This document shows positions 32,048 to 40,516 of a DNA stretch of 64,000 nucleotides, piece after piece. The DNA is from Burkholderiales bacterium. Its GTDB lineage: Bacteria > Pseudomonadota > Gammaproteobacteria > Burkholderiales > SG8-41. Below the pieces are notes generated by a model that had not been told where the DNA came from, did not search any database, and saw nothing but the letters and a program-made list of their open reading frames with translations. Location of the stretch: assembly GCA_036262035.1 (NCBI GenBank), contig DATAJS010000018.1:186001-250000 (forward strand), given 5' to 3'. A program made the translations under genes and the position numbers. Within the stretch, counting starts at the first letter, position 1. Every line of letters starts with the position of its first letter.

Positions 32048-32878
32048 TTAGCGCGGCGACCAGCGGTCTCCCTCGAGCTTCGCCCGCGCTTCCTTCTCGA
32101 GCTTGATGAGATGCGCGTGCAGCGAGCGCTTCGCGACGGGGTAGAGCTTTTCCGAGACGTCGTCGTAGGCGTACGGCACGAGCTCGTCGAGCGTCGCCGG
32201 GTTCTTCCTCGATAAAGCATCGGCGACTTTCTTCTCGCGCCCCAGGCGGTGCGCGATGAGACGCCGCGCTTCTTCGTGCGGGGTGGTGATCACGTGACCG
32301 TGACCCGGCGCGAGCGCCGCGATGTCCAGCGCGAGCAGCTTCTCGAGCGAGGCGAGATACGCCTGCATGTCGCCGCCGGGCGGCGAGATGACCACCGTCG
32401 AGCCCTGCATGACGTGGTCGCCGGTGAAGAGCAGCCTCTGCTCTTCGAGCAGGTAACACAGGTGATTCGCCACGTGGCCCGGCGTGAACACCGCGCGCAG
32501 GCTGATGCCGTCGACGCTGATGCGATCGCCTTCGGCCAGCACGCGGTCGGGCGCGAAGTCACCGTCCTGCCGTCCGTCCTGCGCCGTCGGCATGCCCGCG
32601 ATGCGCGCGCCGGTTGCGGCTTTCAGCGCCGCCGCCGCGGGCGAGTGATCGAGATGGGTGTGCGTGCAGAGTATCCACTTGAGCTTGTCGCCCACCGCCG
32701 CGCGCAGGCCGTCGATGTGCGATTCGATCGCCGGCCCCGGATCGATCACCGCGAGCTCGCGCGAGCCGACGATGTAGCTGTTGGTCCCCGGCCCCGTCAT
32801 CACGCCCGGATTGGGGGCCGTCAGCCGCACGATGTTCGGCGCGATGCTCACGCCCTCACCCGGAATTATTTTTTCCAT
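32048..32878 (-). CDS. MBL-fold metallo-hydrolase (LACTB2-like)
   Basis: 276 residues. The metal site HTHLDH is at residues 73-78, with 'GTNSYIVGSRELAVIDPGPA' before it and 'FTPGHVANHLCYLLEEQRLL' and 'FTGDHVMQGS' after, giving the further His and Asp ligands. The C-terminal ~70 residues are helical/winged-helix-like as in LACTB2-type hydrolases, some of which are nucleases. The start overlaps the NUDIX gene by 13 bp, so they are coupled. Substrate unknown. Confidence 0.88.
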   Translation of the reverse strand: MEKIIPGEGVSIAPNIVRLTAPNPGVMTGPGTNSYIVGSRELAVIDPGPAIESHIDGLRAAVGDKLKWILCTHTHLDHSPAAAALKAATGARIAGMPTAQDGRQDGDFAPDRVLAEGDRISVDGISLRAVFTPGHVANHLCYLLEEQRLLFTGDHVMQGSTVVISPPGGDMQAYLASLEKLLALDIAALAPGHGHVITTPHEEARRLIAHRLGREKKVADALSRKNPATLDELVPYAYDDVSEKLYPVAKRSLHAHLIKLEKEARAKLEGDRWSPR

Positions 32879-33687
32879 TGTCCTTGCGCCTCCGCTTGCG
32901 CTAACGCCTCGTAACCCGGATCGCCCGGCAGCAGCGGCTTGCCCTTGGGCCCGAGGCGGGGAAGGATCGCCGGGATCTCACGCAGCGACCGCAGGTGCCC
33001 GATCAGCGCATCCGCGGTATCGAACGGCGCGAAAACCTCCAGCGTGCGTATCGTCGGCGTGCGCATCTTGTACTCGCCCGCGTGGTGACGCTCCACCGCG
33101 ACCGAAGGCTTGACCCACACGTGGTGGATCGCCTCGACGTTGTCCGGCGCCGCTTCCTGCCCCGCCGGCGCGACCGCCGCAAAAAAGCGCGTGTCGTAGC
33201 GCCGCGGCGCGTTCACCGGCGTGATCCAGTGGCTGAAATAGGTGAGCTTGTCGGTCGCGAGCCGCAAGCCTTCGCGCTCGAGCATGTCCGGCAGGACGTC
33301 CTCATCACCCGCGTTGAGCTTGCGGCGATATTCGGCGAAGCGCTCGCTGCACGCGGCCTCGCCGGGATTCACGAGCGCGCCGTCGCCGCCGTACGCCAGC
33401 AGCACCGCGGCTTCCTCGAACGATTCGCGGATCGCCGCGGCCCAGTACGCGAGGCCGCCGCCTTCGAGTCCGAGCGCGGCGCTCGCAGCCTGGTCATCAA
33501 GGCCTTGACAGCGGGACACCACCGCCGCGTGGCGGTCGCCCGGATCGATTCCGCCGCCGGGGAAGAGGAACATCCCCGGCATGAAGCCGGACTGGTGATT
33601 GCGCTGGAGCAGGAGCACTTCCATGCCCTCGTCGGTGTCGCGCACCAGCGTGACAGTGGCTGCGGGGAGAGCGGGTACGGGGGCCAT
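32866..33687 (-). CDS. NUDIX hydrolase family protein
   Basis: 273 residues from ATG 33687, which overlaps the dehydrogenase stop (TGATG). 'MFLFPGGGIDPGD' and 'AIRESFEEAAVLLA' are the two halves of a Nudix box, here separated by an insert of about 40 residues as in NUDT19/RppH-unlike CoA-type members. 'DTRFFAAVAPAGQEAAPDN' follows. Probably hydrolyses an acyl-CoA or nucleotide diphosphate. The adjacent MBL and hydroxyacid dehydrogenase genes fit acyl-CoA or branched-acid metabolism, by inference. Confidence 0.82.
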   Translation of the reverse strand: MAPVPALPAATVTLVRDTDEGMEVLLLQRNHQSGFMPGMFLFPGGGIDPGDRHAAVVSRCQGLDDQAASAALGLEGGGLAYWAAAIRESFEEAAVLLAYGGDGALVNPGEAACSERFAEYRRKLNAGDEDVLPDMLEREGLRLATDKLTYFSHWITPVNAPRRYDTRFFAAVAPAGQEAAPDNVEAIHHVWVKPSVAVERHHAGEYKMRTPTIRTLEVFAPFDTADALIGHLRSLREIPAILPRLGPKGKPLLPGDPGYEALAQAEAQGQWKK

Positions 33688-34553
33688 CAGCGGTCGCTCA
33701 GCAGTGTCATGAGGCTGGAGGTGTCGAGCCGGCCGCCGCCCTGTTTCTGCACTTTCGCGTAGAACTGGTCGATGAGCGCGGTCGTCGGCAGCTCGGCGCC
33801 GTTCGCGCGCGCCTCTTCCATCGCGATGCGCAGATCCTTGCGCATGAGATCGACCGCGAAGCCGAAATCGAACTTGCCGTCGATCATGCTCTCTCCACGG
33901 TTTTCCATCTGCCAAGAATTCGCCGCGCCTTTTGAAATGACGCTCACCACGCGGTTCGCGTCGAGCCCGGCGCGAAGCGCGAATGCGAGACCCTCCGCGA
34001 GGCCCTGGACCACGCCGGCGACGCAGATCTGGTTGACCATCTTGGTCTTCTGACCCGAGCCCGAAGGTCCCATCAGCGTCACCGCTCGCGCGAAATGCGA
34101 GATGACCGGTTGCGCACGCTCGAACGCCGCGGCGTCGCCGCCGGCCATGACGGTGAGGATTCCCTGCTCGGCGCCGGACTGTCCGCCCGAAACCGGTGCA
34201 TCGAGAAACGCAATGCCGCGTTCGCGACCGGCCCGCTCGAGCGCGACCGCAACCGCCGCCGACGCCGTGGTGTGATCGACGAAGATCGTGCCGCTTTTCA
34301 TCGCGCCGAACGCGCCTGCGGCGCCGGTGGTCACCTGCCGCACGTCGTCGTCGTTGCCGACGCAGGAGAACACGATCTCGGCGCCGTCCGCCGCGTCCCG
34401 GGGCGTCGGCGCTGTGCGCCCACCGTTCGCGGCGACCCACGCGTCGGCTTTTGCTTTGGTGCGGTTGTAGACGGTCACGTCGTGACCGGCGCGCGCGAGA
34501 TGGCGCGCCATGGGCGCCCCCATGACGCCGAGACCTATGAATCCGAGTTTCAT
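33687..34553 (-). CDS. 3-hydroxyisobutyrate-dehydrogenase-like NAD(P) oxidoreductase
   Basis: 288 residues. Rossmann start 'KLGFIGLGVMGAPMARHLAR', 'DAPVSGGQSGAEQGILTVMA' substrate loop, and 'GSGQKTKMVNQICVAGVVQG' with the catalytic Lys. Members act on 3-hydroxyisobutyrate, tartronate semialdehyde or similar beta-hydroxy acids. It leads the three-gene operon with NUDIX and MBL genes. Which substrate is not shown. Confidence 0.88.
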   Translation of the reverse strand: MKLGFIGLGVMGAPMARHLARAGHDVTVYNRTKAKADAWVAANGGRTAPTPRDAADGAEIVFSCVGNDDDVRQVTTGAAGAFGAMKSGTIFVDHTTASAAVAVALERAGRERGIAFLDAPVSGGQSGAEQGILTVMAGGDAAAFERAQPVISHFARAVTLMGPSGSGQKTKMVNQICVAGVVQGLAEGLAFALRAGLDANRVVSVISKGAANSWQMENRGESMIDGKFDFGFAVDLMRKDLRIAMEEARANGAELPTTALIDQFYAKVQKQGGGRLDTSSLMTLLSDR

Positions 34554-34611
34554 CTTGTGGAGTATTCCGGAGGTAAAGCGGGAGAGTAAGGGGAATTTTA
34601 CGGCGAATGCG

Positions 34612-35148
34612 CTACGGCGAACGAGGCCCGAGCACGTATTCGGCGCCGGTGCAGCGGCCGAGCGGGCCGAAGATCTGGCGATCGGCGACCTTCATGCGGT
34701 AAGTCGCTGCTTCGGCGCGCCGCAGGAGCGCGTCGGCGCTGTCGCCGTCGGCAGGAAAGACGCTCGAGCCGACCGTCACGCGCAGCGGCTGTTGGGCGCC
34801 TTGCGCGATGTACCAGCCGGCGCACGCGCGGCGCACCTTTTCGGTGACGACGATCGCCCCGAAGTCGCCGGCGTCGGGCAGCAGCGCGGCGAATTCGTCC
34901 GGACCGGCGCGCACCAGCGGATCGCTCGCCCGCAATGCCGCGCGCATACGCACCACGACGAGGCGCAGCAGCGCGTCGCCGGCGTCGCGCCCGAGGAGAC
35001 GGTTCACACGGTCGAGCTGCTCCACGTCTGCATAGATCAGGCCAAGCGGAGTGCGCCGACGACGCGCGAGCGCGACGTGGAAGAGAAGAAATTCCTCGAG
35101 CAACTCGCGCCCGCCGAGACCGGTGACGCTGTCGCGGAAGTCAAGCAC
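34612..35148 (-). CDS. Stand-alone degenerate GGDEF-domain protein
   Basis: 178 residues, hardly more than one GGDEF domain. It starts 'DSVTGLGGRELLEEFLLFHV' and has 'GLIYADVEQLDRVNRLLGRD'. The active-site loop is GPDEF in place of GGDEF, while an RxxD I-site (RASD) sits five residues upstream. Pro in the second position is expected to impair diguanylate cyclase activity, so a c-di-GMP-binding role is possible. No sensor or membrane domain. Divergent from the HTH regulator gene (80 bp). Confidence 0.75.
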   Translation of the reverse strand: MLDFRDSVTGLGGRELLEEFLLFHVALARRRRTPLGLIYADVEQLDRVNRLLGRDAGDALLRLVVVRMRAALRASDPLVRAGPDEFAALLPDAGDFGAIVVTEKVRRACAGWYIAQGAQQPLRVTVGSSVFPADGDSADALLRRAEAATYRMKVADRQIFGPLGRCTGAEYVLGPRSP

Positions 35149-35228
35149 AACGTCATACTACGTCCGGTTGTCGTACGGGACAACCGCCGGGAACCATGGT
35201 TGGACGCGCTTGATGTTACCGTGGCGCA

Positions 35229-35642
35229 ATGGCCCTGATGGATGAAAAGCAGGCTTTCAGCAAGCGCCTGAAAGATTCCCTGCGCAAGACCGGTGTCGAC
35301 CCCGGCAGTTACGCCCACATCGCGCGTGAGTTCAACCTGCGCTACGCCGGCGATCCGGTTTCGACGCAGGCCGTCAGGAAGTGGCTGACGAACAGCGCGC
35401 TGCCGTCACAGGACAAGATCCGCACGCTCGCGCAGTGGCTGGACGTCGGCGTGCACTGGCTGCGCTTCGGCGACCCCGAGCGCAAACAGGACCGCGGCGC
35501 GATCGGCACCCGCCAGGACGCCGTCCCCTATCGCGCCGACCCGACCTGGGTCGCGCGCAAGTTCGACACGCTGGAAGACAATCACAAGCGCATGGTCATC
35601 GAGATCGTGCATGCGCTGCTGAGGCTGGAGGGGAAGCAATAG
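35229..35642 (+). CDS. Helix-turn-helix transcriptional regulator
   Basis: 137 residues from ATG 35229 (ATG 35238 also possible). Residues ~10-75 look like an XRE-type domain: 'YAHIAREFNLRYAGDPVSTQ' then 'AVRKWLTNSALPSQDKIRTL' and 'AQWLDVGVHWLRFG'. The C-terminal ~50 residues are helical. Such proteins occur in Burkholderiales chromosomes and phages. Its last codons and TAG form a 12-bp hairpin (see 35631-35709). Target unknown; the divergent GGDEF gene is the obvious candidate. Confidence 0.8.
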   Translation: MALMDEKQAFSKRLKDSLRKTGVDPGSYAHIAREFNLRYAGDPVSTQAVRKWLTNSALPSQDKIRTLAQWLDVGVHWLRFGDPERKQDRGAIGTRQDAVPYRADPTWVARKFDTLEDNHKRMVIEIVHALLRLEGKQ

Positions 35643-35709
35643 CTTCGCTATTGCTTCCCTTCGGGCGGTGAACGCCAAGGAGGGAAACCAAGGTTTCCCT
35701 CCTTGAACC
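35631..35709 (+). repeat. R3 element: stop-codon hairpin plus 43-bp palindrome
   Basis: GGGAAGCAATAG (35631-35642) pairs perfectly with CTATTGCTTCCC (35648-35659), loop CTTCG; the TAG stop is at the top of the left arm. After seven bases, 35667-35709 repeats the 43 bases of 1566-1608 without a difference. It is in the same orientation relative to the gene. Confidence 0.88.
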
Positions 35710-35720
35710 CCTCCTTTCCT

Positions 35721-36539
35721 TCAAGTCCCGTAACGAATCGGCGAGTTCATCGCCTTCAACGCGGCCAGCGCGCTGTAACACGCGAGCCACGCGGTCTTGG
35801 GATTGTCCGGCGCCGGGACGTTCTCGAGCTTGACGGTGATGCTGCCGGTGCGGCCGCGGATCTCGATGGTGTGGGTGTTGCGGTCGATCGCCGGATCGGC
35901 GACCACCTTGAGCTCGGTGCGATCGAAGCCGATGCCCGCCATCGACAGCACCGCGGCGATGTTCACGTTGGCGGGAAACAGCGGCACGCCGCCCCTCGCC
36001 GGCCCTTCGTAGAGGGTTCGGGCTTCGGTGAGCGCGTCCAGGTCGATGTCGAGCGTCTCGACGTACTCGATGTTTTTCCACGCGCGCGGCGGCTTGGCCG
36101 CGGTGATCCGCACCGATTCGACGCCGGCGACGCATGCCGCCTTGAGCGCGTCGAGGCCCGCGATGCCGCCCGAGGGGACGTAGAGCAGCGCGCCGCTGTC
36201 GCGCGCGGCGGCTTCGAGGCGCGCGCGCAGCGCGTCGTCGTGCAGCGCGCCGCCGGACAGCACGATCACCGCGATGCGCGCGGCGAGCAGCGGCTCGACG
36301 TAGGTGCGCACCGCTTCGTGCGACGCGGCTTCGACGACGACATCGGGCCTGGCGTTTTTCAGCGCATCGAGGTCGGACGTGAAGCGCACCCCGAATTCGT
36401 CGGCGAGCGCCTTGCCGCGCGACGCGGCGCTGCGTCCCGCGACCGCCACGACCTCGACGCCTTCGCCGAGGTCGCCGCGCCGGATGTGCTCGAGAAAGAG
36501 GCGCGCGATCGTGCCGCCGCCGAGAAGGCCGACGCGCAC
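35721..36539 (-). CDS. nadX: Aspartate dehydrogenase
   Basis: 272 residues. N-terminal Rossmann 'MRVGLLGGGTIARLFLEHIR', 'VVVEAASHEAVRTYVEPLLA', 'LYVPSGGIAGLDALKAACVA', and 'FPANVNIAAVLSMAGIGFDR' match L-aspartate dehydrogenase. The reaction gives iminoaspartate for NAD synthesis or, in some proteobacteria, serves aspartate breakdown. Only one base separates it from xdhC upstream, so they are co-transcribed. No nadA/nadC is nearby. Confidence 0.88.
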   Translation of the reverse strand: MRVGLLGGGTIARLFLEHIRRGDLGEGVEVVAVAGRSAASRGKALADEFGVRFTSDLDALKNARPDVVVEAASHEAVRTYVEPLLAARIAVIVLSGGALHDDALRARLEAAARDSGALLYVPSGGIAGLDALKAACVAGVESVRITAAKPPRAWKNIEYVETLDIDLDALTEARTLYEGPARGGVPLFPANVNIAAVLSMAGIGFDRTELKVVADPAIDRNTHTIEIRGRTGSITVKLENVPAPDNPKTAWLACYSALAALKAMNSPIRYGT

Positions 36540-36540
36540 C

Positions 36541-37548
36541 TCAGCTATTCCCGCTCACGGGCACGCCGTCGGTCGTGCGCTTAGTCGGCTGGACGAGGCC
36601 TTCGAGCTGCACGCCGTTCTTGACCGCGGTCATCTGCGCGAGGATGGCGACCGCGATCTCGGGCGGGGTCTTGCTGCCGATCGACAGGCCCACCGGGCCG
36701 TGCAGCCGGTCGATCTCGTGCTGCGCCAGATCGAACTCGGCGAGACGCTTGCGGCGCGCCTCGTTGTTCTTCCTCGAACCGATCGCGCCGATGTAGAACG
36801 CGGGCGATTTCAGCGCCTCGAGCAGCGCCATGTCGTCGAGCTTCGGATCGTGAGTGAGCGTCACGACCGCGCTGTGCGCGTCGAGGCTCATCGCGAGCAC
36901 GGTGTCGTCGGGCATCTCGCGTGTGAACGTGACGCCGGGCAGCGTCCACGCGTCGGCGTATTCCTCGCGCGGATCGCACACGGTCACGTGGTAGTCGAGC
37001 GCCTGAGCCATCTGCGCGAGGTAATGCGAAAGCTGGGCCGCGCCGACGATGAGCAGCCGCCAGTGCGGTCCGTGCACGCTTTTCAGCGTCCGGCCGTCGA
37101 ATTCGAGCTGGTCGCTCCATTTCCCGGGGGCGATGCCGGTAGCGCCGCTGTCCATGTCGAGCGTGCGCACGACGAGCTCGTGGCGCTCGACGCGCTCGAG
37201 CAGCTCGTCGATGCCGCTTTTTTCCGACAGCGGCTCGAGCACGAGCTCGAGCGTTCCCCCGCACGGCAGGCCGGCGCGGCGCGCCTGGTCTTCGGTGACG
37301 CCGTACGTGGTCGTCTCGGGTTTCTCGCGGGCGATCTCGCCGGCGCGCACGCGTGAGATCATGTCGTCCTCGACGCAGCCGCCCGAGACCGATCCGACGA
37401 CCTGGCCGTCGTCGCGTATCGCGGTGAGCGCGCCGATCGGCCGCGGCGCCGAGCCCCACGTCCGCACGATCGTCACGAGAACGACGCCGTGACCGCTTTT
37501 CAGCCAGTCACGCGCACTTTTCATCACCTGCAGATCGACGCTGTCCAC
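36541..37548 (-). CDS. XdhC/CoxF-family molybdenum enzyme maturation protein
   Basis: 335 residues from GTG 37548 (GGGAG 8 bp upstream); an ATG at 37581 would add 11 residues. 'TWGSAPRPIGALTAIRDDGQ', 'GSVSGGCVEDDMI' and 'AGLPCGGTLELVLEP' form the XdhC N-domain with its Cys; the C-domain is Rossmann-like ('RLLIVGAAQLSHYLAQMAQA'). XdhC-type proteins sulfurate or insert the cofactor of xanthine-dehydrogenase-family enzymes. No such enzyme is in the window, though CoxG lies 1.7 kb away. Confidence 0.88.
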   Translation of the reverse strand: MDSVDLQVMKSARDWLKSGHGVVLVTIVRTWGSAPRPIGALTAIRDDGQVVGSVSGGCVEDDMISRVRAGEIAREKPETTTYGVTEDQARRAGLPCGGTLELVLEPLSEKSGIDELLERVERHELVVRTLDMDSGATGIAPGKWSDQLEFDGRTLKSVHGPHWRLLIVGAAQLSHYLAQMAQALDYHVTVCDPREEYADAWTLPGVTFTREMPDDTVLAMSLDAHSAVVTLTHDPKLDDMALLEALKSPAFYIGAIGSRKNNEARRKRLAEFDLAQHEIDRLHGPVGLSIGSKTPPEIAVAILAQMTAVKNGVQLEGLVQPTKRTTDGVPVSGNS

Positions 37549-37642
37549 TTTCGATACTCCCGGGCACGTTCCGTGCACCACTCGCGAAACTCATTATAGG
37601 GAACGGTCGCGCGATTGCGAACCGCACTAGACTAGCGCTAGC

Positions 37643-39103
37643 ATGAAACCGACTCGCCCTTCAGCAGTGCAGTTGGCGGCTCTACGCGGCCAGCCGTCGA
37701 AGACGCGCTCAAACGCAAAGACCAGCACGGCACGGGGCCTCGTTTCCACTTTGCGTTCGTATCTCATGGATGCACCGTCGTTTCTGAAGCGCTTCATCGG
37801 CGCCGTCGTCCCCAGCGACCGCCGCCGCTCCCATCGCCGTGCGCGCCACGCGATGGAGCTGTTCCAGGCGCTGCTGTCCGAGCGCGGCGAAGTCTCGGGC
37901 GCCGCCGTCGCGCGCGATGCCCTCGCCGCCTACAACGCGCTGCCCAAGACCGCGCTGCCGTCCTTTTTCGATGCGCTTTCGGCCGAATTCGCGCCCGATC
38001 GCGCCGAGCTCGAGACCGCGTACCACGCGTACCACGACCATCCGACGCAGGAGAACCTCATCCGGCTCCAGCGCTGCGTCGAAGCGCCGCGCCAGGAGCT
38101 TTTCCGGCGACTGAACACCGCGCCGGGCGGCACCGCCGCGCTCGTCGCGATGCGTCGGGAGGTCTTGACGGCGCTCGACGCCCATCCGGAGTGGAAAGGC
38201 ATCGATTCGGACCTCGAGCACCTCTTCGGCTCGTGGTTCAACCGCGGTTTCCTCACGCTGGAGCGCATCGACTGGTACACCCCTGCGGTGGTGCTCGAGA
38301 AGCTGATCGAGTACGAAGCAGTCCACGAGATCCAGGGCTGGGAAGACCTGCGGCGCAGGCTCGCCGCCGACCGGCGCTGCTTCGCGTTCTTCCATCCCGC
38401 GCTCCCGCACGAGCCGCTGATCTTCATCGAGGTCGCGCTCACGCGCGGCATGAGCGCTTCGATCGAATCGCTGATCGGTCCCGACGCGCGCGAGACCGCT
38501 CCCGAAACCGCCGACACGGCGATTTTTTACTCGATCACGAACTGCCAGACCGGCCTGCGCGGCATCTCTTTCGGCAACCTCCTGATCAAGCAGGTCGCGC
38601 AGCGACTGGGGCAGGAATTTCCGAGGATCAGGAACTTCGCGACGCTCTCGCCGATCCCCGGCCTGCGTGCGTGGCTGCGCGGCATCGGCCCGACGCTGAA
38701 GGACCTGCCCGACGGCGCGGCGCATCTGGACGCGCTCGCGCGTATCGAGTCGCCGACATGGCACAAGGAGGACGCCGAAGCAGAGCGCGTGCGCAAGCTG
38801 CTCATGTCGTACGCCGCCTACTACCTCGCTTACGCGAAGAACGGCAGCGAGGCCGCCGATCCGGTCGCGCGCTTCCACCTCGGCAACGGCGCGAGGCTGG
38901 AACGGCTCAACTGGCTCGCGGACATCGGCAAGCGCGGCCTCTCCCAGTCCGCCGGGCTGATGGTCAACTATGCCTACCGTCTCGACGAAGTCGAGACCAA
39001 CCACGAGACCTACGTGCGCTCCCGGCAGGTCGCGATGTCGCGCGACATCCGCCGCCTCGCGGCCGATTGCCCGTTCGCTCAGGCCGACGCGACTGCGCAA
39101 TAG
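37643..39103 (+). CDS. Malonyl-CoA decarboxylase
   Basis: 486 residues, the size of bacterial and mitochondrial enzymes. The N-terminal four-helix part spans ~80-190. The acetyltransferase-like catalytic part includes 'FFHPALPHEPLIFIEVALTR', 'IFYSITNCQTGLRGISFGNL', 'FATLSPIPGLRAWLRGIG' and 'FHLGNGARLERLNWLADIG', with the Ser and His of the catalytic pair in the last two. Malonyl-CoA is converted to acetyl-CoA and CO2. No matB or matC neighbours. The start could be ATG 37766 instead; residues 1-41 look like a poorly conserved extension. Confidence 0.92.
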   Translation: MKPTRPSAVQLAALRGQPSKTRSNAKTSTARGLVSTLRSYLMDAPSFLKRFIGAVVPSDRRRSHRRARHAMELFQALLSERGEVSGAAVARDALAAYNALPKTALPSFFDALSAEFAPDRAELETAYHAYHDHPTQENLIRLQRCVEAPRQELFRRLNTAPGGTAALVAMRREVLTALDAHPEWKGIDSDLEHLFGSWFNRGFLTLERIDWYTPAVVLEKLIEYEAVHEIQGWEDLRRRLAADRRCFAFFHPALPHEPLIFIEVALTRGMSASIESLIGPDARETAPETADTAIFYSITNCQTGLRGISFGNLLIKQVAQRLGQEFPRIRNFATLSPIPGLRAWLRGIGPTLKDLPDGAAHLDALARIESPTWHKEDAEAERVRKLLMSYAAYYLAYAKNGSEAADPVARFHLGNGARLERLNWLADIGKRGLSQSAGLMVNYAYRLDEVETNHETYVRSRQVAMSRDIRRLAADCPFAQADATAQ

Positions 39104-39139
39104 CGTACTGTCCGCCGCGACGGTGCGGCGCTCCCAGGC

Positions 39140-39230
39140 GTCATTCCCGCGCAGGCGGGAATCCATCTCGAATTCGAAGCGCTGAAAAATGGATTCCCGA
39201 TAGCGCCCGCTCCCGCGGTTCGGGAATGAC
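39140..39230. repeat. Interspersed inverted repeat, family R1
   Basis: GTCATTCCCGCGCAGGCGGG...ATCCAT is answered by ATGGATTCCCG...CGGGAATGAC. Arms match the copy at 23301-23390 closely. Confidence 0.85.
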
Positions 39231-39289
39231 GATCCCTCCCCCGCTATACTGCGCGTTTTGCATTCGAGCGGTCAGGGAGAGCATCCACA

Positions 39290-39754
39290 GTGGAAATGAA
39301 CGGCCAGCAGATCGTGCCGCTGTCGCAGCAGCGCACGTGGGAAGCGTTGAACGACACGGCGGTGCTCAAGCAGTGCATTCCCGGCTGCGACTCGCTCGAG
39401 CAGGTCGCCGAGAACCAGTACCAGCTCACGATGACGTCCAGGATCGGCCCGGTGAGCGCGAAGTTCAAAGGATTGATGACGCTGCAGGACGTCGAGGCTC
39501 CGCGCGCTTACACGATGGTGTTCGAGGGCCAGGGCGGCGTCGCCGGCTTCGCGAAAGGACAGGCGGCGGTCACGCTGCAGCCCGAAGGCGACGGCACGGT
39601 GCTCGCCTACACCGTCAAGGCGATGATCGGCGGCAAGCTCGCACAGCTCGGCGCGCGCCTGATCGACGGCGTCGCGCGCAAGCTCGCCGAAGACTTCTTC
39701 AAGTGCTTCAACCAGAAAGCGTCGAACCCGGACGCGGCGAAGGAGGCGAACTGA
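39290..39754 (+). CDS. CoxG-type SRPBCC family protein
   Basis: 154 residues from GTG 39290 (starting MEMNGQQ, as CoxG proteins do). 'WEALNDTAVLKQCIPGCDSL' and 'SRIGPVSAKFKGLMTL' are CoxG signatures. CoxG helps anchor or mature CO-dehydrogenase-type molybdenum hydroxylases at the membrane, though many homologues are free-standing. The usual C-terminal membrane anchor is absent. The structural genes coxMSL are not here. The GST gene begins 1 bp later. Confidence 0.85.
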   Translation: MEMNGQQIVPLSQQRTWEALNDTAVLKQCIPGCDSLEQVAENQYQLTMTSRIGPVSAKFKGLMTLQDVEAPRAYTMVFEGQGGVAGFAKGQAAVTLQPEGDGTVLAYTVKAMIGGKLAQLGARLIDGVARKLAEDFFKCFNQKASNPDAAKEAN

Positions 39755-39755
39755 C

Positions 39756-40376
39756 ATGCTGAAGATCTGGGGACGCACCAACTCGAGCAACGTTCAGAAA
39801 GTGCTGTGGTGCTGCGCGGAGATCGGCCTGCAGTACGAGCGCGTCGACGCCGGCATGCAGTTCGGCGTCAACGACACCGCCGAATACAAGGCGATGAACC
39901 CGAACGGGCTCGTGCCGACGATCGACGACGACGGCTTCATCCTGTGGGAATCGCACGCCATCGTGCGCTATCTCGCGAAGAAGCACGGCGCGGGCAAGCT
40001 ATGGCCGCAGGATCCGAAGACCAACGCCGACGCCGATCGCTGGATGGACTGGTACCACACCACGCTGTGGCCCAATATGGGACCGGTGTTCTGGAACCTC
40101 ATCCGCACCCCGCCGGAAAAACGGAACATGCAGGTGGTCGAGGAGAACACGAAGAAGCTCGCCGCCAACTTCGCGATCGTCGACGCGGCGCTCAAAGGCC
40201 GCGACTACCTCGCCGGCAGCGCCTTGAGCATCGGCGACATCCCCATGGGCATCGCCGCCTATCGCTGGTTCGAGCTTCCGCTGGAGCGCCCGAGCCTGCC
40301 GAACTTCGAGCGTTGGTACCGTCGCATTTGCGAACGGCCGGGATACAAACAGCATTGCATGTTGCAACTGACGTGA
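39756..40376 (+). CDS. Glutathione S-transferase
   Basis: 206 residues. N-terminal thioredoxin-like domain 'MLKIWGRTNSSNVQKVLWCC' with Ser/Asn at the catalytic site, and 'NPNGLVPTIDDDGFILWESH' plus 'AIVRYLA' for glutathione binding. C-terminal helical domain follows. The second helix start 'SSNVQKVLW' is typical of the beta/theta-like group in proteobacteria. It follows CoxG so closely that they are probably co-transcribed. An R4 array follows its stop. Confidence 0.92.
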   Translation: MLKIWGRTNSSNVQKVLWCCAEIGLQYERVDAGMQFGVNDTAEYKAMNPNGLVPTIDDDGFILWESHAIVRYLAKKHGAGKLWPQDPKTNADADRWMDWYHTTLWPNMGPVFWNLIRTPPEKRNMQVVEENTKKLAANFAIVDAALKGRDYLAGSALSIGDIPMGIAAYRWFELPLERPSLPNFERWYRRICERPGYKQHCMLQLT

Positions 40377-40379
40377 AAA

Positions 40380-40504
40380 GTGACTGATGAAACGGTGACG
40401 GGAAAATCGGTGACGGATGAAGCGGTGACGAGTGCGACCGCGCGAACGCCTTTCGTCACCGTCTTATCCGTCACTGCTTTATCCGTCACCGCCCTATCCG
40501 TCAC
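40380..40504. repeat. R4 array, second locus
   Basis: Left arm units are GTGACTGATGAAACG, GTGACGGGAAAATCG, GTGACGGATGAAGCG and GTGACGAG. The right arm has three full units in the other sense (CGTCACCGTCTTATC, CGTCACTGCTTTATC, CGTCACCGCCCTATC) plus CGTCAC. The 15-nt period and sense change match 20122-20263. Confidence 0.9.
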
Positions 40505-40516
40505 TTTCTTCCGCTA

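Noticed and set aside
35229-35642. Prophage remnant marked by the HTH regulator
   Set aside because: No integrase, terminase, capsid or lysis gene is near; neighbours are ordinary metabolic genes.
40259-40504. Small protein with repeated 'VTDKAVTDK'
   Set aside because: It is only the translation of the 15-nt R4 repeat, which is open because the unit length is a multiple of three.
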